From Actinoplanes oryzae (GTDB lineage Bacteria > Actinomycetota > Actinomycetes > Mycobacteriales > Micromonosporaceae): 35,092 nt of DNA. Shown here piece after piece: positions 16,635 to 24,828 of the stretch. The DNA is taken from NCBI RefSeq assembly GCF_030757795.1, contig NZ_JAUQWH010000091.1, positions 1 through 35,092 of the forward strand, written 5' to 3'. A program made the position numbers and the translations under genes. Under the pieces are notes generated by a model. The model had not been told where the DNA came from, made no database searches, and was given only the letters and a program-made list of their open reading frames with translations. The first letter of the stretch is position 1, and each line of letters begins with the position of its first letter.

Positions 16635-17646
16635 CCTCCGGCGGGAACGACTCGGCCCGCCAGCGCTCCGGATACATGCCCTGAGCGCTCAGCCGCGGAA
16701 GCAACTCCTCCCACGGCACCACCCGCTCGCCCAGCTGCACCTCGTCCACCAACGGCAGCAGGACCGGCTCGTCCGCCGGCCACAGCGCCCGGGTACGCCC
16801 ATCCCCCGTGAGCAACATCTCAGCAGCGCCCGGCAGATCGGCCGCCTGCTTCGCGTACTCGCACGACGAAAGCACCGCCTCGGCACGACGGACATGACCC
16901 GCGTGCTCCACCCCGGCGTACGGCACCGTGCGTCCGCTGTCGTCCGGCACGTACGCCATCGGGGTGATCGCCCGCGGTGATGCCAGATAAATGCTCTCCG
17001 CCCGCGCGAACAGCTCCGCCACGTGCGCGCTGCCGTCCGCGGTGATCAGGAGCAGCCCCCGCTCCGGCGCGAACGCCACGGGCCGCCCGCCCACCTGCTC
17101 CGCGAGCCCGGCCAGCCAGCCGTCCAGGAGCAGGTGGGACGTCCAGTACGCGTCGCCGTCGTCGACGAACTGGACCACGACCGGCTCGGTGGCCGTACCC
17201 AGCAGCTTCGCTCCTGCCAGATTGGCGCGCGCGGCCGCGAAGATCTCGTCGTCGGTCACGCCCCACCCGTGGGTGGTGGTGACGTAGGTCATCGTGTCCG
17301 GCTGATCGACGACGACGAACTCGGCCAGGTACGGGAAGGCGGGCCGGCACAGCGGCGCCGTGCTCCGGGTGGCGGCGCCGCGCAGGACGGGCCGCAGCAA
17401 CGGACGGGCCTCGGCCCACGTGGCGGGCAGGCCCGGGGCGCGCAGGAGGCCCGCGACGAACTGGTCCACCCGGCCGCGCGGGACCTCGTCGAGACGTACC
17501 TCACTGGGTTGGTCGTCGCCCGGGCGCACGAACCGCACGGTGAAGGACGCCGAGTGATAGCGCGCCTCCGTCGCTCCCGCCCGGCGCAGACGCTTGATGA
17601 CTCGGCTGGCCAGACGCGCCCGCGCGGCTCTGCGGAACAAGCCCAC
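16618..17646 (-). CDS. DUF1444-like protein of unknown function
   Basis: 342 residues starting at GTG 17644-17646, with AGAGGGG about 8-14 bases upstream. The N-terminus MGLFRRAARARLASRVIKRLRR is strongly basic. The middle part, FPYLAEFVVVDQPDTMTYVTT followed by VTDDEIFAAARANL, and later GLLLITADGS, resemble DUF1444/YtpQ proteins. I judge this from pattern memory, so it is tentative. No membrane segment and no catalytic motif is evident. The stop codon lies inside the end of degV (17-bp convergent overlap), so transcription of one could interfere with the other. Upstream is the PrmC-related gene, 50 bp away on the same strand. Confidence 0.62.
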   Translation of the reverse strand: MGLFRRAARARLASRVIKRLRRAGATEARYHSASFTVRFVRPGDDQPSEVRLDEVPRGRVDQFVAGLLRAPGLPATWAEARPLLRPVLRGAATRSTAPLCRPAFPYLAEFVVVDQPDTMTYVTTTHGWGVTDDEIFAAARANLAGAKLLGTATEPVVVQFVDDGDAYWTSHLLLDGWLAGLAEQVGGRPVAFAPERGLLLITADGSAHVAELFARAESIYLASPRAITPMAYVPDDSGRTVPYAGVEHAGHVRRAEAVLSSCEYAKQAADLPGAAEMLLTGDGRTRALWPADEPVLLPLVDEVQLGERVVPWEELLPRLSAQGMYPERWRAESFPPEATAEE

Positions 17647-17696
17647 GCGCGGCCCCTCTGTTCGCTCCCCCGGTCGTGGGCGACGACTTTAGCGGT

Positions 17697-18461
17697 TCAT
17701 CGGGTGGCTGTCACCACCGTCGCCTCCAGCTCGTCGTCATGGCACAGCCCCGGACGCAGCCCGGCCCGGCGGACAACCTCGGCAGCCGTGTCAGCCTGTG
17801 CCTCCGTGATCTCGGACAGCAACAGGCCGCCCGGTGCCAGCCAGGAGCCCGCCGCGGCGACGACGGCCCGGAAGATGTCCAGCCCGTCAGGACCGCCGTC
17901 GAGGGCGGTGCGCGGCTCGTGGAGACGCGCTTCGGCCGGCAGGTAGTCGATGTGTGCGCTGGCCACGTACGGCACGTTGGCGAGCAGGACATTGATCCGC
18001 CCGCGCAGGCCTGCCGGCAGCGCGTCGAAGAGATCGCCCTCGAAGACCCGGTCCGCGCCGAGGTTGTCGCGGGCGCAGGCCACTGCGGCGGGGTCGCTGT
18101 CCGCGGCGGTCAGATCGATCCCGGGTACGCGTCGGAGCAGCGCGAGTCCCAGCGCCCCGGAACCGCAGCACAGGTCGACGACGGTGTCACCCGGCCGGGT
18201 GCGGGTCGCCGCCTCGCGCACCAGCAACTGGCTGCGCACCCTGGGTACGAAGACGCCGTGCCGGAGGCGGACCCGCGTGCCGTCGAACTCCGCATGGCCC
18301 ACGATCTGCTCCAAAGGCTCGCCCGCGGCCCGGCGCCCGATCAGCTCCCGCAGCTGGGCGGCCGAGTCGGCCGCTGCCACGAGAATGGCCGCCTCCTCCT
18401 CGGCGTACACACACCCCACCGCCCTGAGCTGGGCAGTCGTCTCGGCTAGCACAGCGTTCAT
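17697..18461 (-). CDS. PrmC/HemK-related protein-glutamine N5-methyltransferase
   Basis: 254 residues from the ATG at 18459-18461, with CGGGAG about 5-10 bases upstream. The class I SAM fold is clear: VVDLCCGSGALGLAL (motif I), LTAADSDPAAVACARDNL (motif II), and NVPYVASAHIDYLP in place of the NPPY motif of PrmC/HemK. An N-terminal helical region, AGEPLEQIVGHAEF, matches the PrmC type that recognises release factors. The substrate cannot be fixed: related proteins are annotated as unknown-substrate PrmC relatives, and a second, canonical prmC usually lies near prfA. The NVPY change keeps the Asn and Tyr that bind the glutamine amide. Confidence 0.82.
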   Translation of the reverse strand: MNAVLAETTAQLRAVGCVYAEEEAAILVAAADSAAQLRELIGRRAAGEPLEQIVGHAEFDGTRVRLRHGVFVPRVRSQLLVREAATRTRPGDTVVDLCCGSGALGLALLRRVPGIDLTAADSDPAAVACARDNLGADRVFEGDLFDALPAGLRGRINVLLANVPYVASAHIDYLPAEARLHEPRTALDGGPDGLDIFRAVVAAAGSWLAPGGLLLSEITEAQADTAAEVVRRAGLRPGLCHDDELEATVVTATR

Positions 18462-18528
18462 GAAACTCCCGGTTATCCACAATGAGCCGTCGTCCACAGG
18501 GCCAGCGGCGAGGACGCTGCTGGCACCC

Positions 18529-18534
18529 TACGGT
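18529..18534 (+). promoter_or_regulatory. -10 box TACGGT for comEA, predicted leaderless start
   Basis: TACGGT fits TAnnnT and ends 7 bases before the GTG at 18542. There is no ribosome binding site before that GTG. This decides the comEA start over the ATG at 18482. Confidence 0.5.
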
Positions 18535-18541
18535 CGCCGGC

Positions 18542-19576
18542 GTGGGAGAGGCGAAGGACGACACGGGAGCAGCCCCGCCGTTGCGGGGCTATGCATGGGA
18601 CACGAAGGAGTTTCGGCGTCCCGGGATCACGGCTGGGCAGGAGACGGCTCGCGGGGACGACTCCGCGGATCCGTCGCTCCCGCCGCCCGGCGACGGCCCG
18701 CTGACCTGGGCCGACGTGGTGCCAGGGTGGTCGGAGGCGATGCCCGGCTGGCCGCCCGACGTGCCCGGCTGGCCGGACGACGTCACTCCGGCCCCCGCCC
18801 CTGCTCCGGCCGTGCACAAGTCCGTCGCCGCCGGCGTCTTCGCCGCCGATCCCCCGGCGCTGTCGGCAGCCGGGGCCTTCGACGGTCCCGCCGGCCGGCG
18901 CATGAGCCTGTTCGACCCCGGCCGGCGCGGCGTGCGGGCGCTGGTGGCGGTGGCGGTCGCCGTGGTGACGCTGGCGGCGTTCCTGGCGTGGCGCGCCCGT
19001 CCCCGGGTGGAGGTCGTCCCGCCACCGCTGGGTGCCGGCGCACCCGCGGCTTCCCCGGGCACGGGCTCACCGGGTCAGCAAAGCGTCGCGGGACCGGGAG
19101 CTCCGAGCGCCGCGCCAGGGTCGTCGGGTGCGTCGGCGGGCGCGCCGATCGTGGTGGCCGTCGGTGGAAAGGTGCGCAAGCCCGGGCTGGTGGAGCTGGC
19201 GCCCGGCGCCCGGGTCGCCGATGCGCTGACCGCCGCGGGCGGCGCCGAGCCGGGCGTCGACGTGGCGCCGCTCAACCTGGCGCGCAAGGTGGTCGACGGC
19301 GAGCTCATCATGGTCGGCGTCACTCCCCCACCCGGCGCCGCGCCGACCGCGCCCGCGGGCCCCGCCGGAGCCAGCGCGCCTCCCGGTCTGGTCAACCTCA
19401 ACACCGCCACGCTGGCGGACCTCGACGGCCTGCCCGGGGTCGGGCCGGTCCTGGCGCAGCGCATCCTCGACGCCCGCGAGTCCCGGGGTGGCTTCGCGGC
19501 CGTCAGCGACCTGCAGCAGGTCGACGGCATCGGCACCGCCCGCTACGAGCAGCTCAAAGACCTGGTCACGATATGA
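18542..19576 (+). CDS. comEA: ComEA, DNA-binding component of the uptake machinery
   Basis: 344 residues from the GTG at 18542. ComEA is a membrane-anchored receptor that binds double-stranded DNA outside the cell and hands it to ComEC. Order of parts: a Pro/Trp-rich N-terminus with three PGW repeats (61-77), one transmembrane segment (about 131-150, VRALVAVAVAVVTLAAFLAW), an Ala/Gly/Pro linker, an SLBB domain (about 203-259, VVAVGGKVRKPGLVELAPG), a second linker, and a helix-hairpin-helix DNA-binding domain (283-344, LVNLNTATLADLDGLPGVGP and VDGIGTARYEQL). The cytoplasmic-side N-terminus of 130 residues is long compared with Bacillus ComEA but usual in actinobacteria. The stop overlaps the comEC start by four bases (ATGA). 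Confidence 0.93.
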   Translation: MGEAKDDTGAAPPLRGYAWDTKEFRRPGITAGQETARGDDSADPSLPPPGDGPLTWADVVPGWSEAMPGWPPDVPGWPDDVTPAPAPAPAVHKSVAAGVFAADPPALSAAGAFDGPAGRRMSLFDPGRRGVRALVAVAVAVVTLAAFLAWRARPRVEVVPPPLGAGAPAASPGTGSPGQQSVAGPGAPSAAPGSSGASAGAPIVVAVGGKVRKPGLVELAPGARVADALTAAGGAEPGVDVAPLNLARKVVDGELIMVGVTPPPGAAPTAPAGPAGASAPPGLVNLNTATLADLDGLPGVGPVLAQRILDARESRGGFAAVSDLQQVDGIGTARYEQLKDLVTI

Positions 19577-21987
19577 CCGGCCCGCCTTCGTCCCGCTCGG
19601 CACCTGTCACACAGCAGCGCAAGGCCCCGGATCTGCGGCTGGCGGGGTTTGCCGTGGCGCTCTGGCTGGCCGGGCTGGCGTGCCTCCACCTGTCCGTGCG
19701 AGCGGGTGCGGCGCTCGGAGCCGGCGCTTTCGTCACGGCGGCACTGGCGGCGTCCCCGTGGGCGTCCCGGGTGCTGGGCCGAGCGGCGCCCCGGCAAGGG
19801 CGGCCCCAGGCCAGGGAGCTGCGGTGGATCGTCGTCGCGGCGCTGCTCGGGGCCGGATGCGGGGCCGTGGCCACGGGAGCGCGGGTCGGAGTGCGGGACG
19901 CCGAGCCGCTGGCGGGATGGGTGGCCGCCGAGGCGACCGTGCGCGTGGACTTCGTGGTGCGCGACGACCCGCGAGCGCTCGACGGGTCGCCGGGGCTGCC
20001 GCCGACGTACCTGGTGGCGGTCGGGCTCACCGGCGTCCAGCCGGAGGACGGACCGGCCGTGACACTGTCCACCCGGGCGCTCGTGCTGGGGTCGGGAGCG
20101 GCCTGGCAGTCGCTGTTGCCGGGGCAGCACGGCTCGGCGACGGGACGCCTGCTGGCTCCCCGGGGCGGTGATCTGACGGCGGCCGTGCTGTCGGTGCGGT
20201 CGGCGCCGGAGCTGCGCGGCCGGTCGTCATGGGCGCAACGCGCGGCCGGAAGCCTGCGGGCCGGTCTCCAGCGCGCGTGCCAGCCTCTGCCGGACGATGT
20301 GGGCGGCCTGCTGCCGAGCCTGGTCGTCGGGGACACGAGCCGGATGGACCCCGCGGTCGAGGAGGACTTCCGGGCAACGGGCCTCACGCATCTCACCGCC
20401 GTCAGCGGGGCGAACATAGCCATCCTGCTGAGCGTGGTGCTCGCCCTGGTGCGCCGGCTCCGAGCCGGCCCGGTCATGACGGCGCTGGTGTGTGCGGTGG
20501 CCCTCGCCGGGTTCGTGGTGCTGGCCCGGCCGGCGCCCAGTGTGGTGCGCGCGGCCGCCATGGGCGCGCTGGCCCTGATCGGGCTGGCGAGCGGGCGGCC
20601 CCGGGCGGCGGTTCCGGCGCTGGCGGGCGGGGTGGCGGTCCTCGTCGTGATGGACCCGGAGCTGGCGGCGGACCTGGGCTTCGCGCTGTCCGTGCTGGCG
20701 ACCGGGGGCCTGCTGCTGCTCGCTCCGAGGTGGCGGGACGCACTCACCGCCCGCCGCTGGCCGGGCTGGGCCGCCGAGGCGCTCGCGGTGCCGGCGGCGG
20801 CCCAGGCGGCGTGCGGGCCGGTGGTGGCCGGCATCTCCGGCGCCGTGAGCCTGGTCGCCGTGCCGGCAAACCTGCTGGTCGTTCCCGCCATCGCCCCGGC
20901 GACCCTGCTCGGCGTGGGCGCCGCCGTGGTGTCGCCCGCCTGGCCGCAGGCCGCGGAGTTCGCCGTGTGGGTGGGTCAGTGGCCGGCGCGCTGGCTCGTG
21001 CTGGTGGCGGCCTACGGCGCTGACGTCCCCGCGGGCGCGCTGCCGTGGCCCGGCGGCGTCACCGGAGCACTGCTCCTGGCCCTCATCACGGTCGCGTTGC
21101 TCGTGGCAGCGCGGCGGGCGATCGTGCGGCGGCTGGTCGCGGTGGTGACGGTGAGTGCCATGGTGGGCGCCCTGCCCGTACGCCTCCTGGTCGCCGGCTG
21201 GCCCCCGCCCCGCTGGATCATCGTGGCGTGCGCGGTGGGCCAGGGCGACGCCGTGGTGCTGCCCGTGGCCGAGGGCCGCGCCGTGGTCATCGACGCGGGT
21301 CCCGACCCGGAGGCGGTCGACGGCTGCCTGCGGCGGCTCGGCGTCCGGGCGGTGGTCCTCCTCGTGGTCAGCCACTTCCATGTCGACCACATCGGCGGCC
21401 TCGCGGGGGTGTTCCGCGGCCGCAGCGTCGCCGGAGTCGCCACCCCGGACTGGCCCGACCCCCCGTCCGGCCGCGCCGCGGTCGAGCAGCAGGCCGCCCG
21501 CACCCGCACCCCGATGGCGCCGGTCCACCCGGGGTGGCGCTACACCGCAGGCCGCCTGGACCTCACCGTGCTCGGCCCGGTCGAGCCCCTGCACGGCACC
21601 AACTCCGACCCCAACAACAACTCCCTCGTCCTGTCCGCAACGATCGACGGGCGCCGCATCCTGCTCCCGGGCGACGCCGAAACCGAAGAGCAGGACGACC
21701 TCCTCCACCGCCTCGGCCCACCCACCATCCGCGCCGACGTCCTGAAGGTCGCCCACCACGGCTCCGCCTACCAGTCCCCCGCCTTCATCGACGCCGTCGA
21801 CCCCGCCGTGGCCCTGGTCTCCGTGGGCGCGGACAACGACTACGGCCACCCCAACCCGCCCCTCCTGGCCCGCCTCACCACGGCCGGCGCCCGAGTCCTC
21901 CGCACCGACCACCACGGCGACCTGGCCGCCGTCCGCACCCCCACCGGCCTGGCCGTGGCCGCCCGCGGCAACCTCCAACCGCCCTGA
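19573..21987 (+). CDS. comEC: ComEC/Rec2 DNA channel protein with metallo-beta-lactamase domain
   Basis: 804 residues from the ATG in the ATGA overlap with comEA. ComEC forms the membrane channel that takes single-stranded DNA into the cell. Parts in order: N-terminal hydrophobic segments (about 20-105), an OB-like extracellular region (about 115-220), the competence core with the signature GLTHLTAVSGANIAIL (about 269-285) and about eight further membrane segments, then a C-terminal metallo-beta-lactamase domain (about 555-800) with SHFHVDHIGG near 600, LPGDAETEEQ and KVAHHGSAYQSP near 729. The metal-binding motifs are intact, supporting a nuclease role for the non-transferred strand. The last codons (RGNLQPP) fall in a tandem repeat that continues beyond the stop. 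Confidence 0.95.
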   Translation: MTGPPSSRSAPVTQQRKAPDLRLAGFAVALWLAGLACLHLSVRAGAALGAGAFVTAALAASPWASRVLGRAAPRQGRPQARELRWIVVAALLGAGCGAVATGARVGVRDAEPLAGWVAAEATVRVDFVVRDDPRALDGSPGLPPTYLVAVGLTGVQPEDGPAVTLSTRALVLGSGAAWQSLLPGQHGSATGRLLAPRGGDLTAAVLSVRSAPELRGRSSWAQRAAGSLRAGLQRACQPLPDDVGGLLPSLVVGDTSRMDPAVEEDFRATGLTHLTAVSGANIAILLSVVLALVRRLRAGPVMTALVCAVALAGFVVLARPAPSVVRAAAMGALALIGLASGRPRAAVPALAGGVAVLVVMDPELAADLGFALSVLATGGLLLLAPRWRDALTARRWPGWAAEALAVPAAAQAACGPVVAGISGAVSLVAVPANLLVVPAIAPATLLGVGAAVVSPAWPQAAEFAVWVGQWPARWLVLVAAYGADVPAGALPWPGGVTGALLLALITVALLVAARRAIVRRLVAVVTVSAMVGALPVRLLVAGWPPPRWIIVACAVGQGDAVVLPVAEGRAVVIDAGPDPEAVDGCLRRLGVRAVVLLVVSHFHVDHIGGLAGVFRGRSVAGVATPDWPDPPSGRAAVEQQAARTRTPMAPVHPGWRYTAGRLDLTVLGPVEPLHGTNSDPNNNSLVLSATIDGRRILLPGDAETEEQDDLLHRLGPPTIRADVLKVAHHGSAYQSPAFIDAVDPAVALVSVGADNDYGHPNPPLLARLTTAGARVLRTDHHGDLAAVRTPTGLAVAARGNLQPP

Positions 21988-22165
21988 CCCCGCGCCCACC
22001 GGCCCGGCCGTAACCGCCCGCGACCACCCGGCCGCCCCCACCAGCCTGACCGTGGCCGCCCGCGACAACCCGGCCGCCCCCACCAGCCTGACCGTGGCCG
22101 CCCGCGACAACCCCGGCCGCCCTGACCCCACCCCCACCGGCCCGGCCGTGACTGCCCGCGGCAAT
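21961..22165. repeat. Tandem repeat of 42-55 bp, starting inside the 3' end of comEC
   Basis: GCCCGCG marks units at 21961, 22016, 22058, 22100 and 22154. The two middle units are 42 bp and nearly identical, with ACCCGGCCGCCCCCACCAGC inside each. The first unit contains the comEC stop codon. Confidence 0.85.
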
Positions 22166-22985
22166 CCCCAGCTGCCCCTGACCCCCGCCGACCGCACCAA
22201 GGACGCCATCGCCACCACGGTGACCAGGTCGCCGGCGCTGATCCGAAGTGACGCACGTCCGGTGCGGTACTCGTTCGCCGGGTGGGCGTGGTCGCTGTGG
22301 CCCGGGCCTTTGCCGCAGTCTTATGCCATTGCCCTCAGGTCGGCGGCGACGTCGGCGAGGGTGGCCGTGGGTCGGTCGCCGGCAAGCTCCGACCGCCCGG
22401 GGCAGGCCGGGCACTCCAGGCAGCGACGAGCCGCTCATCGTCCCGCATGCCGCATGCCCCCTCGGGGGGCCGGGCAGGTGCCGGGCGTGCCTGGTCAGCG
22501 TGAGCCGCGTGCCCGGTGAGCCGGGGCGACATCGAGAATCAGGCCGGCGTCGTGGATGCCGCTCCGGTCACGTGAATTCGTGCCGGGTGCGACCTGTAGC
22601 CACTTCCAGCGCGGCTGAGGCGAGAAACCCTCCGCCCACGAATACCGAGGAAGCCATCAGACCGGGAGCACTCGTCACGGATGACGGTCGCCGGAATCCG
22701 GCCCAGCAGGGCGACCGTCGAGAAAGGTAGCCGACACCGCCGCCGGGGGCCGTCAGAGCAGCGGCGCAAGGACGGCCGCACCGGCGGCACCGAGCTGTCA
22801 GGCCGGCGGATGGGGCCAAGCGTCAAACCGGCGACAGCAGCAGGCGGGCAGACCGGCGGAACCAACCGCCAAAGCGGCAACGGCACCGAGCGGGCAGACC
22901 AGCGAAGGAACCAAGCGTCAACCCGCGACGGCACCGAGGCGAACAGACCCGCGACACCGGGCGGGCAGACTGGCGGCGCCGGGCG
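22166..22985. other. Gene-poor gap between comEC and the GpgP-like gene
   Basis: After the 42-bp repeats, about 640 bp (22166-22800) contain short overlapping frames on both strands without recognisable domains, convincing start sites or codon bias. 22560-22720 is less GC-rich than its surroundings. From about 22800 degenerate repeats take over. A small RNA or decayed gene is possible but unsupported. No tRNA was found by eye. Confidence 0.5.
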
Positions 22986-23005
22986 TCAGACCGGCGGCGG
23001 CACTG
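22800..23005. repeat. Degenerate ~20-bp repeats reaching the 3' end of the GpgP-like gene
   Basis: Imperfect units of the type GCGGGCAGACCGGCGGAACC alternate with GCGTCAAACCGGCGACAGC. They vary in length and sequence. The last copies lie in the final codons of the phosphatase gene (ending PVPPPV). Confidence 0.65.
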
Positions 23006-23624
23006 GGCGGTCGGTGAAGGGGCCCACGTTGTAGGCGGCCAGCTGCCATCCGCGCGAGGCGTCGTGGCTGAGCTCGGCCCAGTGGCAATTCTGCAGCGCG
23101 CGCAGGGTGCGCAGCATCTCCGCCGGCCAGCCGAGCAGGTGGCCGATGCCCTGGCGGGCCGCGGCGCCGTGGGTGGCGGCGACGATTGTGCCGCCCTCGG
23201 GGGCCAGGCCGGCGGCCGCCTCCAGCCCCTCGGCGACCCGTTTGCCCAGGTCGTCGAGGGTTTCCACGTCGCCGCCGATGACGGTTTGGCCGGCTTTCCA
23301 GCGGGCGTGCTCGTCGGGGCGCTGCTCGGCGACCTCGGCCATGGTGAGCCCCTGCCACTTGCCGAAGTGGCGCTCGCGGAGGCGCTCGTCGGGGCGGACC
23401 GGGAGGCCGGTGAGGGCCGCCAGGGCCGCCGCGGTGTCGGCCGCGCGGCTGAGGTCGCTGGCGACGACGACGTCGGGGCGGAGCCGGACGAGCAGCTCGG
23501 CCGCGTCGACGGCCTGCTGGCGACCGAGGTCGTTGAGCGGAACGTCGGTCTGGCCCTGGACGCGACCGTCCCTGTTCCAGTCGGTGTTGCCGTGCCGCCA
23601 GACGATCAGGCGCGTGGTGGTCAT
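22986..23624 (-). CDS. Histidine phosphatase, likely glucosyl-3-phosphoglycerate phosphatase (GpgP-like)
   Basis: 212 residues from the ATG at 23622-23624, which overlaps the rsfS stop by four bases (ATGA). The branch-2H phosphatase motif is VWRHGNTDWN (R10, catalytic H11, G12), followed by LRERHFGKWQG with the acid/base region and THGAAARQG with the second histidine. In Mycobacterium tuberculosis the gene in exactly this position (next to rsfS and nadD) is gpgP (Rv2419c), which dephosphorylates glucosyl-3-phosphoglycerate in methylglucose lipopolysaccharide synthesis. The assignment rests on synteny; the sequence alone says only phosphoglycerate-mutase-like phosphatase. The partner synthase gpgS is not in the window. 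Confidence 0.85.
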   Translation of the reverse strand: MTTTRLIVWRHGNTDWNRDGRVQGQTDVPLNDLGRQQAVDAAELLVRLRPDVVVASDLSRAADTAAALAALTGLPVRPDERLRERHFGKWQGLTMAEVAEQRPDEHARWKAGQTVIGGDVETLDDLGKRVAEGLEAAAGLAPEGGTIVAATHGAAARQGIGHLLGWPAEMLRTLRALQNCHWAELSHDASRGWQLAAYNVGPFTDRPVPPPV

Positions 23625-24028
23625 GCCGCCCCGGAAGGCGCTGCGGCGCCGGACGCAGCGGCGTCCCGGTCGACGAACTCGATCGTCGGGCAGTCCTTCC
23701 ACAGCTTGTCGAGGGCGTAGAACTCGCGCTCCTCGGTGTGCTGGATGTGGACCACGATGTCGACGTAGTCGAGGAGGACCCAGCGGCCCTGGCGCTCGCC
23801 CTCGCGGCGCACGGGCTTGGCCTTCTCCTCGAGGTTGAGCAGCGCCTCTTCGATGGCGTCGACGATCGCGACGACCTGGCGCTCGTTGGACGCCGACGCG
23901 ATCACGAACGCGTCGGTGATGTAGAGCTGCTCGGCCACGTCGATGATGACGATGTCCTGAGCCTTCTTGTCCGCGGCAGCCTGCGCTGCCGTCAGCGCGA
24001 GCTCGCGGGCGCGGTCGGTGACGGGCAC
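23621..24028 (-). CDS. rsfS: Ribosome silencing factor RsfS
   Basis: 135 residues from the GTG at 24026-24028 with GAGGGGAG directly upstream. RsfS binds L14 on the large subunit and blocks subunit joining when nutrients are short. Family features are DKKAQDIVIIDVAEQLYITDAFVIASA, ERQVVAIVDAIEE, GRWVLLDYVDIVVHIQH and REFYALDKLWKDCP. The last about 15 residues are Ala-rich and poorly conserved. The stop overlaps the phosphatase start, so the two are translationally coupled. nadD lies 114 bp upstream on the same strand, the normal nadD-rsfS order. Confidence 0.97.
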   Translation of the reverse strand: MPVTDRARELALTAAQAAADKKAQDIVIIDVAEQLYITDAFVIASASNERQVVAIVDAIEEALLNLEEKAKPVRREGERQGRWVLLDYVDIVVHIQHTEEREFYALDKLWKDCPTIEFVDRDAAASGAAAPSGAA

Positions 24029-24142
24029 CGGTCTCCCCTCAGTCGGGTTCTCTGACGACCCGGCGACAGCGAATTGCCGAGTGCTACAAGCCTCTCACAC
24101 GGGTCCGACAATCCCCGCAGCGCAAAAACGGCAAACAAGACA

Positions 24143-24730
24143 TCACGCCCGATAAAGTTCCCGCTTCGCGATGTACTGCACCACACCATCGGGGACGAGG
24201 TACCAGACCGGCTGCCCCTTCGCGACCCGCGCGCGGCAGTCGCTGGACGAGATCGCCATCGCGGGCACCTCGACGAGCGTGGCCGTGTCCGCCGGCAGGT
24301 GCTCGTCGGTCAGCTGGTATCCGGGGCGCGTGACGCCGACGAAGTGCGCCAGCGACAGCATCTCCAGCGCGTCCTTCCACGAGAGGATCTTGCCGAGGGC
24401 GTCCGCGCCGGTGATGAAGTAGAGCTCCGCCTCGGGGCCGTACACCGCTCGCAGGTCCCGCAGGGTGTCGATCGTGTAGGTCGGGCCGTCCCGGTCGATG
24501 TCCGCCCTCGACACGTGGAAGCGGGGGTTCGACGCGGTGGCGATGACCGTCATGAGGTAGCGGTCCTCGGCGGGGCTGACCACGCCCTTCTGCCAGGGCT
24601 GCCCGGTGGGCACGAAGACGACCTCGTCCAGGTCGAAGCGCATCTGCACCTCGCTGGCGGCCACCAGGTGACCGTGGTGAATGGGATCGAAGGTCCCGCC
24701 CATGATGCCGATCCGGCGCCGTTCACGCAT
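24143..24730 (-). CDS. nadD: Nicotinate-nucleotide adenylyltransferase
   Basis: 195 residues. NadD makes nicotinic acid adenine dinucleotide from the mononucleotide and ATP, the step before NAD synthetase. The nucleotidyltransferase motif GGTFDPIHHGHL (11-22) has the HxGH signature. VFVPTGQPWQK and the C-terminal AISSSDCRARVAKGQ (the ISSTxxR motif variant) complete the active site. The ATG at 24728-24730 is preceded by TAGTAT six bases away and no ribosome binding site. Followed by rsfS and the GpgP-like gene on the same strand, as in M. tuberculosis. Confidence 0.96.
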   Translation of the reverse strand: MRERRRIGIMGGTFDPIHHGHLVAASEVQMRFDLDEVVFVPTGQPWQKGVVSPAEDRYLMTVIATASNPRFHVSRADIDRDGPTYTIDTLRDLRAVYGPEAELYFITGADALGKILSWKDALEMLSLAHFVGVTRPGYQLTDEHLPADTATLVEVPAMAISSSDCRARVAKGQPVWYLVPDGVVQYIAKRELYRA

Positions 24731-24736
24731 CGACGA

Positions 24737-24742
24737 ATACTA
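24737..24742 (-). promoter_or_regulatory. -10 box TAGTAT for nadD, predicted leaderless start
   Basis: On the minus strand TAGTAT is followed by six bases (TCGTCG) and then the ATG of nadD. It is the best match to TATAAT among the leaderless-type boxes in the window. Confidence 0.55.
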
Positions 24743-24828
24743 GATCACGCCATCCCGGGCACCCGCCGGAAAGATCACCGGGGCGGCCGCAGGAAAAACC
24801 GCTGGGGCAGCGACCCGCCGCAAGATCA

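Noticed and set aside
18482..18541. ATG at 18482 as the comEA start
   Set aside because: No ribosome binding site, and the -10 box TACGGT at 18529-18534 lies inside this extension. The GTG at 18542 fits the leaderless pattern.
17950..19572. Upstream extension of the comEC frame to 17950
   Set aside because: It is antisense to the PrmC-related gene and out of frame with comEA. The ATGA overlap with comEA defines the start.
22539..22934. 131-residue minus frame in the comEC-gpgP gap
   Set aside because: Arg/Pro/Ser-rich with no motif, start signal or domain. It may at best be a relic.
22681..23034. 117-residue plus frame with GGQTGG-like repeats
   Set aside because: It follows the degenerate repeats, lacks a ribosome binding site and overlaps the real 3' end of the GpgP-like gene on the other strand.
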